A stretch of DNA of 47,661 bases from Halopseudomonas formosensis. GTDB lineage: Bacteria > Pseudomonadota > Gammaproteobacteria > Pseudomonadales > Pseudomonadaceae. The stretch covers positions 1 through 47,661 of the forward strand of contig NZ_FOYD01000017.1 of the NCBI RefSeq assembly GCF_900115905.1. Reading direction: 5' to 3'. Numbering within the stretch: the stretch's first letter is position 1; every line of letters begins with the position of its first letter. Of the stretch, positions 42,922 through 47,661 are shown piece by piece. Below the pieces are notes generated by a model that was given only the letters and a program-made list of their open reading frames with translations, searched no databases and had not been told where the DNA came from. Both the position numbers and the translations under genes were made by a program.

Positions 42922-44157
42922 ATGTCGCTTTCGTCAGTGGTTATTGTCGGTGCCGGCCAGGCAGGTTTTCAGGTTGCCGCATCCCTGCGCCAGGGGGGGT
43001 TTACCGGACGCATCTCGCTTATCAATAATGAGCCCGGTTTGCCCTACCAACGCCCGCCGCTATCCAAAGCTTATCTGCTGGGAAAAATAACGGCATCCAA
43101 CCTGGCCTTTCGCCCGGAGGCTTTTTTCGATCAGCAACAGATAGAGTTGCTGCAGGACGATGCCATCGCTATTGACCGGCAGAACCAGCATGTCGTTTTG
43201 GCCAGCGGCAAGAGCCTGCAATACGATCATCTGGTACTGGCTACAGGGGCGCACAACCGCCCACTGTCAGTACCAGGCGATGACCTTCAAGGTGTGTTTG
43301 GCATCAAGACCCTCGCCGACGCCGACGCGCTGGCCCCCAGGGTAAAAGACGCTCGTAACGTCGTGGTGATTGGCTCAGGCTTCATCGGTCTGGAATTTGC
43401 CGCCGTTGCCGCAGCGTTGGGAGCGTCGGTTCATGTGGTGGATCTCGGCGACCGACCCATGGCCAGGGCGGTTTCCAGTGAAATGGCCGCCGTTTTCCGC
43501 CAGACACATGAGTCTTGGGGCGTCCAGTTTCATTTTCATCAGGGCGTCACCCGACTCATCGGCGAAAATGGCCAGATTACCGCGATTGAAACCACTGACG
43601 GCAAGGTATTGCCCGCCGAACTCCTGGTCTACGGCATCGGTGTCATACCCAATATAACCATCGCCAACGAGGCGGGACTGGCAATCGAGAACGGTATCAA
43701 GGTCGATGCCAACCTGCTGACCTCCGATCCGCACATATCGGCCATAGGCGACGTTGCCTGTTTCCCCTGCATTCAGAATGAAGGTGAGCATACCCGTATC
43801 GAATCAGTGCCTAATGCCATGGAACAGGCGCGAACCGTTGCCAGCAGGTTATTGGGCAACGCCAGCCCATTTAATGCATTACCCTGGTTCTGGACTGACC
43901 AAGGTAACCTGAAATTGCAGATCGCGGGTCTCTCCAGCGGCTATGACAATACTGTCATACTAGGCTCGGAAGCGACCCAGCAGTTTTCGGTTCTGTGTTT
44001 CCGCAAGGGCCAGTTGGTTGCTGTGGAGTCCTGCAACCGTCCCGGCGATCACCTGGCAGGGAAGAAAATCCTCTCTCGTCCACCGGAGCTAACGTCTGCC
44101 GAGGCCAGTGCACCGGACTTCGATCTCAAAACCTGGGAACTGGCTCACCGCCCTTAG
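42922..44157 (+). CDS. FAD ferredoxin reductase, putidaredoxin reductase type
   Basis: NADH-dependent flavoprotein of 411 aa that reduces the upstream ferredoxin. The FAD motif GAGQAGFQVA is at about residues 10-19, the NAD motif VIGSGFIGLEFA near 152, ATGAHNR and a second FAD segment HISAIGDVACF. The C-terminal domain (WFWTDQGNLKLQIAG) is typical of putidaredoxin and rubredoxin reductases. The start has AGGAG. With the ferredoxin it completes a class I P450 electron chain at a distance of 5 kb or more from the P450 genes. Confidence 0.92.
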   Translation: MSLSSVVIVGAGQAGFQVAASLRQGGFTGRISLINNEPGLPYQRPPLSKAYLLGKITASNLAFRPEAFFDQQQIELLQDDAIAIDRQNQHVVLASGKSLQYDHLVLATGAHNRPLSVPGDDLQGVFGIKTLADADALAPRVKDARNVVVIGSGFIGLEFAAVAAALGASVHVVDLGDRPMARAVSSEMAAVFRQTHESWGVQFHFHQGVTRLIGENGQITAIETTDGKVLPAELLVYGIGVIPNITIANEAGLAIENGIKVDANLLTSDPHISAIGDVACFPCIQNEGEHTRIESVPNAMEQARTVASRLLGNASPFNALPWFWTDQGNLKLQIAGLSSGYDNTVILGSEATQQFSVLCFRKGQLVAVESCNRPGDHLAGKKILSRPPELTSAEASAPDFDLKTWELAHRP

Positions 44158-44170
44158 TCAGTAATTGTTT

Positions 44171-44202
44171 AACCCCGGACATCCATTAGGGTGAAAGGGG
44201 TT
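44171..44202 (+). terminator. Possible terminator after the ferredoxin reductase gene
   Basis: AACCCC and GGGGTT (6-bp stem, long 20-base loop) followed by TTT, 13 bp after the reductase stop and just before the next gene's ribosome site. The long loop makes it weak; it could also be chance. Confidence 0.35.
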
Positions 44203-44225
44203 TTTCAATTCAGGAGCCAGCAGTT

Positions 44226-45401
44226 TTGGATACCAGAACCACAGCCTCCACGCAGCCCTCGCTGTCGATCATTTTCATCGTCTGCTTCAACTTCATGTCA
44301 TATGTGGCCAGCGGGCTGCCTTTGGCGGTACTGCCCGGCTTTGTCCTCAACGAACTCGAATTCGGCACTGTCTGGGCTGGTATCGTGATCGGTACACAGT
44401 ATGTGGGAACACTGCTGTCTCGACCATTGGCCGGCTTGCTTGCCGATCGCTTCGGGGCCAAATCCGCCGTCATCATTGGACTCGTCGCCCTCGTTCTTTG
44501 CGGGATACTGACCACACTGGCCATCGTGATGTATGCCTCGCCCTGGCTCAGCATTTGGCTCCTACTCGGCACCCGCGTGATCCAAGGCTTCGCCTCAGCG
44601 ATGGTTTCCACTCCGTGCTGTACCTGGGCTATCGGCTTGCACGGCAAATCGCATACCGCACGGGTAATGTCCTGGAACGGCATTGCCGCCTATGGCGGTA
44701 TCGCCGTCGGCGCGCCACTGGGGGTGTTGATCAGAGACCAGTTCAACTTGGCCAGCATCGGGATGTGCATCGTAGTGCTCGGACTGTTTGCGCTACTGGT
44801 GGCGGTCGTCAGACGCCCCGCGCCGCTGGGGCGCGGCGAGCGACTACCCTTTCTCCACGTGTTGTGGTCGGTATTGCCCAACGGTCTGGCACTGGTCTGC
44901 AGTTCGGCCGGTTTCGGCAGTCTGACGGCCTTCATCGCACTCTATTTTGACAGCCTCGGCTGGGCGAACGCCGCTTGGTGTCTGACCGGCTTCGGTATCG
45001 CCTTTATCTTTGCCAGGCTCGCCACGCCCAATGTGATACCCCGTTTTGGTGGCTATCAGGTCGTGACGCTATGTCTTTCAATACAAGGCCTGGGCCTGCT
45101 GCTGGTTTGGCTGGCACCCTTGCCCGAGGTCGCGATTCTCGGTGCATCCCTCACTGGGCTGGGAGTGTCCTGGGTATACCCGGGACTGGCGGTGGAGACC
45201 CTGGCACGCACCCCGGATGCCAATCGCAATTCCGCACTGAGTGCACTTTCGTTGTTCTTCGATATGGCGGTGGGGTTGGCAGGGCCATTGATGGGCTTGC
45301 TCGCTGCCAGTTTGGGTTTCGCTCAGATTTTCCTCAGTGCGGCGCTGCTATCGGGGATCGGTTTCGTACTGGTTCTGGCGCTGCGCCGAGGCGCGCGTTA
45401 G
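44226..45401 (+). CDS. MFS transporter (YfcJ/YhhS-like), TTG start
   Basis: Inner-membrane protein of 391 aa with 12 hydrophobic segments and the MFS signature GLLADRFGAKSAV after TM2. Members of this branch are putative efflux permeases. It starts at TTG 44226, with AGGAG 9 bp upstream; the first ATG comes at residue 24, inside TM1, so TTG is preferred. It follows the reductase by 68 bp and may belong to the same run. Export of toxic acids is a plausible job but not shown by sequence. The gap 45402-45651 shows no gene. Confidence 0.82.
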   Translation: MDTRTTASTQPSLSIIFIVCFNFMSYVASGLPLAVLPGFVLNELEFGTVWAGIVIGTQYVGTLLSRPLAGLLADRFGAKSAVIIGLVALVLCGILTTLAIVMYASPWLSIWLLLGTRVIQGFASAMVSTPCCTWAIGLHGKSHTARVMSWNGIAAYGGIAVGAPLGVLIRDQFNLASIGMCIVVLGLFALLVAVVRRPAPLGRGERLPFLHVLWSVLPNGLALVCSSAGFGSLTAFIALYFDSLGWANAAWCLTGFGIAFIFARLATPNVIPRFGGYQVVTLCLSIQGLGLLLVWLAPLPEVAILGASLTGLGVSWVYPGLAVETLARTPDANRNSALSALSLFFDMAVGLAGPLMGLLAASLGFAQIFLSAALLSGIGFVLVLALRRGAR

Positions 45402-45651
45402 CCGATCCCGACGTCCGGAGCTAACAGCCTGCATTCTTTTTCAGCTTGTTAAGCGCAAACAGGTAAGCAGTCCATTACCGATACTCCTTGAACCGAGAAT
45501 TCCTGCGCCCGGAATATTATTCTTAATATGAAATGCAATTCTTCATATGGATTCCTCAAGCTTGCTCTGCTACCTTAAGTTTTCTATTTTGCCCAAGCAC
45601 GGGCAGGACTGCGGAGTCACCGATGTTATTTTTCATGCTGCGTGTCTTTTA

Positions 45652-46890
45652 ATGTCATATTCCGAACCAAGGCCCTTCTTCCCCGGCTGGTTATTTCTTC
45701 TCGCCATGATGACCGCGTTGTCGCCGCTGTCGGTTGACCTGTACCTTCCCGCTTTTCCAACCATCGCTTCAGATCTGGGTGTTCAGTCTGCTGACGTGCA
45801 GATAACACTGGCCGTTTTTCTGTTCGGGATGTCCGTAGGGCAACTTGTTTACGGCCCTTTGAGTGATCGCTACGGACGCAAGCCACCGCTCTATTTTGGG
45901 CTCGCGCTCTTCTTGCTTGCCTCCTTCGGGTGCATGCTTGCCACAGACTTGGCGACTTTGACCGTGGCCCGGTTTTTCCAGGCCCTGGGCGGGAGCGCGG
46001 GCGTGGTTGTCAGTCGCGCAGTCATTCGCGACCGCACTACCACAGCGCAGGCTGCCTGGGCCTTCTCGATGCTGATGCTGGCACTGGGGCTGGCCCCTAT
46101 TCTCGCCCCCGTCGCCGGCAGTCTGCTGTTGAAGGTCATGGGCTGGCGGGAGATATTCGCCATCCTGGGGATAGCCGGCACGATTCTGCTGCTGGCCGTG
46201 CATTTCAATATGCACGAAACTTTGTCCAGACACACCGCAGAGCGCCTTGGTGTGGCGGGCACATTCAAACGTTACGCCGATCTATTCCGCGACCGGCAGT
46301 TCATCATGTATGTGCTTATCATTGCCCTGCCCTTCGGCGCGATGTTCGCCTACGTCGCGGGTGCTCCGTACGTGATCATTGAGCTCTACGAGGTGCCCGC
46401 CGTGCATTTCGGCTGGCTCTTCGGGCTGAATGCGTTCGGCATGATTGCGGGCTCCCAGCTCAATGCCCGGGTGGTGGCACGCTTCGGCCCGGCTGCATTA
46501 TTGCACGCCATTCTCTGGCCGCCATTCCTGGCGGCATTGGTCGCTCTCACAGCCACCTTGGCAGGATACGCTTCCTTACCGCTGCTGATGGCCTGCTTCT
46601 TCGTATACATGTTCTCCATGGGTATGTTGTCGCCTAATGCAGTAGCACTGGCCATGGCCAGTCAGGGTCATCGCGCGGGATCGGCGTCAGCAGTTATAGG
46701 TGCCGTACAGTTTCTCTTTGGTACCTTGGGTGCCGTTGCGGTGAGCGTCTGGGTCATGCCCAGCGCAATACCCTTGACGGGAGTCATGGTGATAATGCTG
46801 GGCACCAGCCTGCTCATCCATCATTTCGGCCATCGCCACAACATTCTCATTCTGCACGGATCGGACATCGAGCCGTCGGCCCTGAAATAG
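45652..46890 (+). CDS. Bcr/CflA-family multidrug efflux transporter
   Basis: MFS drug:proton antiporter of 412 aa, 12 membrane segments. The Bcr/CflA signature is clear: ALSPLSVDLYLPAFP in TM1, GPLSDRYGRKPPLYFG after TM2, and VVVSRAVIRDR in TM4-5. Start ATG 45652 has only a weak ribosome site, and the open frame reaches back to 45547, so the start is uncertain. It probably exports drugs or toxic diterpenoids. It is the third MFS gene in a row on this strand and ends 117 bp before the truncated CoA-transferase. Confidence 0.85.
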   Translation: MSYSEPRPFFPGWLFLLAMMTALSPLSVDLYLPAFPTIASDLGVQSADVQITLAVFLFGMSVGQLVYGPLSDRYGRKPPLYFGLALFLLASFGCMLATDLATLTVARFFQALGGSAGVVVSRAVIRDRTTTAQAAWAFSMLMLALGLAPILAPVAGSLLLKVMGWREIFAILGIAGTILLLAVHFNMHETLSRHTAERLGVAGTFKRYADLFRDRQFIMYVLIIALPFGAMFAYVAGAPYVIIELYEVPAVHFGWLFGLNAFGMIAGSQLNARVVARFGPAALLHAILWPPFLAALVALTATLAGYASLPLLMACFFVYMFSMGMLSPNAVALAMASQGHRAGSASAVIGAVQFLFGTLGAVAVSVWVMPSAIPLTGVMVIMLGTSLLIHHFGHRHNILILHGSDIEPSALK

Positions 46891-47007
46891 GAGGCAAAGC
46901 TGACTGGGACTTGCAGTGGCCCGGCGGAGTGAACAGATCAGTCGTGTATCACAACAGTCCATTCGAGCTTTCTTCACGGGGCAACAACAAGATACCTTGA
47001 GGTGCTT

Positions 47008-47330
47008 ATGAATGAATCAACATTGCATGGGCTGCGTGTCGTCAGCCTGGGTTCAGGGATCGCGAGCGCTGCGGCGGGTTTGCAGCTTTGCGAGGCAGGC
47101 GCGGAGGTGATTCTGGTTGAGCCGCCTGACAATCCCGCTCGACAGGAGCAGGCGCTGTTTGCTGTGCTTAATCGGGGTAAACGCAGCGTCATCCTGGATA
47201 TCAACGAGCCGGAGGGACAGCAGCGACTCGAACGGCTGCTGACATCCGCCGACGTATTCATCCACGAGTTCAGCCCGAAAGTGGCAGGCACGCTGGGGCT
47301 TGACGATGCCCAGTTGGCGCAGCGCTTCCC
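47008..47330 (+). pseudogene. CaiB/BaiF-family CoA-transferase, truncated by the IS
   Basis: About 107 N-terminal residues of a class III CoA-transferase (LRVVSLGSGIASAAAGLQLCEAGAEVILVEPP, then NRGKRSVILDI, DVFIHEFSP), normally about 380-450 aa. The IS joins at 47331; the frame then reads 16 foreign codons into the IS and stops at 47379. The catalytic Asp of the family lies beyond the break, so the product is inactive. ATG 47008 has GAGG. The missing part is not at the other end of the window. Confidence 0.85.
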
Positions 47331-47661
47331 TGTAATGACCCAGCGGAATTTGCACACTCAAGCCGCTAATTGTTGGTAAATCGTACTGGGTGTTTTCATC
47401 CCCAGTGCCTGATGAGGGCGCTGCTCGTTGTAGTACTTGAACCACGCCCTCAAGGTTTGCCTGGCTTCATCCAGTGTCTGGAAGTTATGAAGCCAGAGAC
47501 ACTGCTCTTTCACAGTTCGGATCAGTCGCTCAACCATCCCGTTCTGCTGCGGGGTGTGGGGACGGATGAACTCCTGTTTCAGACCGTATTGGTACACCGT
47601 CCGAGTGTAATGCCGAGAGGTAAATACCAGGCCGTTGTCACTACGCAGCGTGATCGGATCC
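47331..47661 (-). mobile_element. IS3-family insertion sequence, 3' portion (right copy)
   Basis: Inverted counterpart of the left-end copy, matching positions 26-356 with two differences (47525 and 47631). Its 3' end points inward, as does that of the left copy, so the window is bracketed by the IS in inverted orientation. Its 5' part is outside the window. It interrupts the CoA-transferase gene. Confidence 0.85.
47358..47660 (-). CDS. IS3-family transposase (OrfB), C-terminal part
   Basis: Same protein segment as the left copy: catalytic Asp in LRSDNGLVF, Glu in GMVERLIRT, tail RPHQALGMKTP. The frame is open to the window edge, so the gene continues outside. Both nucleotide differences from the left copy are silent, so the two encoded peptides are identical over the shared part. 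Confidence 0.85.
   Translation of the reverse strand, partial: DPITLRSDNGLVFTSRHYTRTVYQYGLKQEFIRPHTPQQNGMVERLIRTVKEQCLWLHNFQTLDEARQTLRAWFKYYNEQRPHQALGMKTPSTIYQQLAA

Noticed and set aside
1..47661. Proven composite transposon
   Set aside because: Both IS copies are incomplete at the window edges and no target duplication can be seen, so mobility is only a possibility.
1..47661. tRNA, rRNA, CRISPR array, phage or restriction-defence genes
   Set aside because: None was recognised on reading; the gaps are short and contain no direct-repeat arrays or tRNA-like arms.

Overview
The window looks like a Pseudomonas-type gammaproteobacterial segment whose core is a catabolic cluster for abietane diterpenoids (resin acids such as dehydroabietic acid). 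The assignment rests on protein families and on gene order. From 31.5 kb down to 9.4 kb the order is ferredoxin, SDR, extradiol dioxygenase, FAH enzyme, MFS permease, IclR regulator, SCP-x-like thiolase homologue, SDR, FAH enzyme, Rieske alpha, Rieske beta, SDR, CoA ligase, TetR, amidohydrolase, FAH enzyme, 3-hydroxyacyl-CoA dehydrogenase, thiolase, CMD-like protein and P450. This reproduces, from memory, the dit series ditA3-B-C-D-E-R-F-G-H-A1-A2-I-J-K-L-M-N-O-P-Q of Pseudomonas abietaniphila BKME-9. FolE, FolM and the MFS proteins also look pseudomonad. No rRNA, tRNA or CRISPR was recognised.

Layout. 1-446: 3' end of an IS3-family element abutting the tail of a second IS3-like element. 569-3594: an SDR, then a cache-domain protein, folM and folE in one minus-strand run. 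3651-9235: minus-strand acyl-CoA degradation block (amidohydrolase, two-subunit-like acyl-CoA dehydrogenase pair, enoyl-CoA hydratase, a further acyl-CoA dehydrogenase). 9456-15488: ditQPONML-like operon. 15925-18440: TetR regulator and divergent CoA ligase. 18623-31463: ditI, a DUF2889 protein, ditA2A1, ditHG, DUF35-ditF, ditR, ditE, ditDCB and ditA3. 31700-38647: lipoprotein esterase, a tightly coupled P450-GMC-ALDH operon and its divergent TetR regulator. 38669-41116: exported helical protein and a frameshifted chemoreceptor. 41284-46890: MFS permease, [2Fe-2S] ferredoxin, ferredoxin reductase and two more MFS transporters. 47008-47661: a CaiB/BaiF CoA-transferase cut by a second copy of the same IS in opposite orientation.

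How the genes may work together (inference from families and published dit work): P450 and SDR steps oxidise the abietane skeleton. DitA1A2A3 dioxygenates the aromatic ring, DitB rearomatises the diol and DitC opens the ring. FAH-type enzymes process the cleavage product. DitJ makes a CoA thioester, and acyl-CoA dehydrogenases, hydratase, 3-hydroxyacyl-CoA dehydrogenase, thiolase and the DUF35/DitF pair shorten the carbon skeleton. The P450-GMC-ALDH operon could turn a methyl group into a carboxylate, with electrons from the ferredoxin/reductase pair at 42.6-44.2 kb.

The most interesting non-coding signal is a bipartite box, RAACACTT-N10-TGTNNA. It recurs in the same orientation upstream of the amidohydrolase, ditI, ditA1 and ditG, with weaker forms before ditA3 and ditQ. 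It is a candidate regulon operator, possibly for DitR. Other oddities: DitB has His where SDRs have catalytic Tyr, DitF lacks thiolase cysteines, the chemoreceptor carries two frameshifts, and the two IS copies differ at two synonymous sites. All calls come from reading the sequence; no database search was run.
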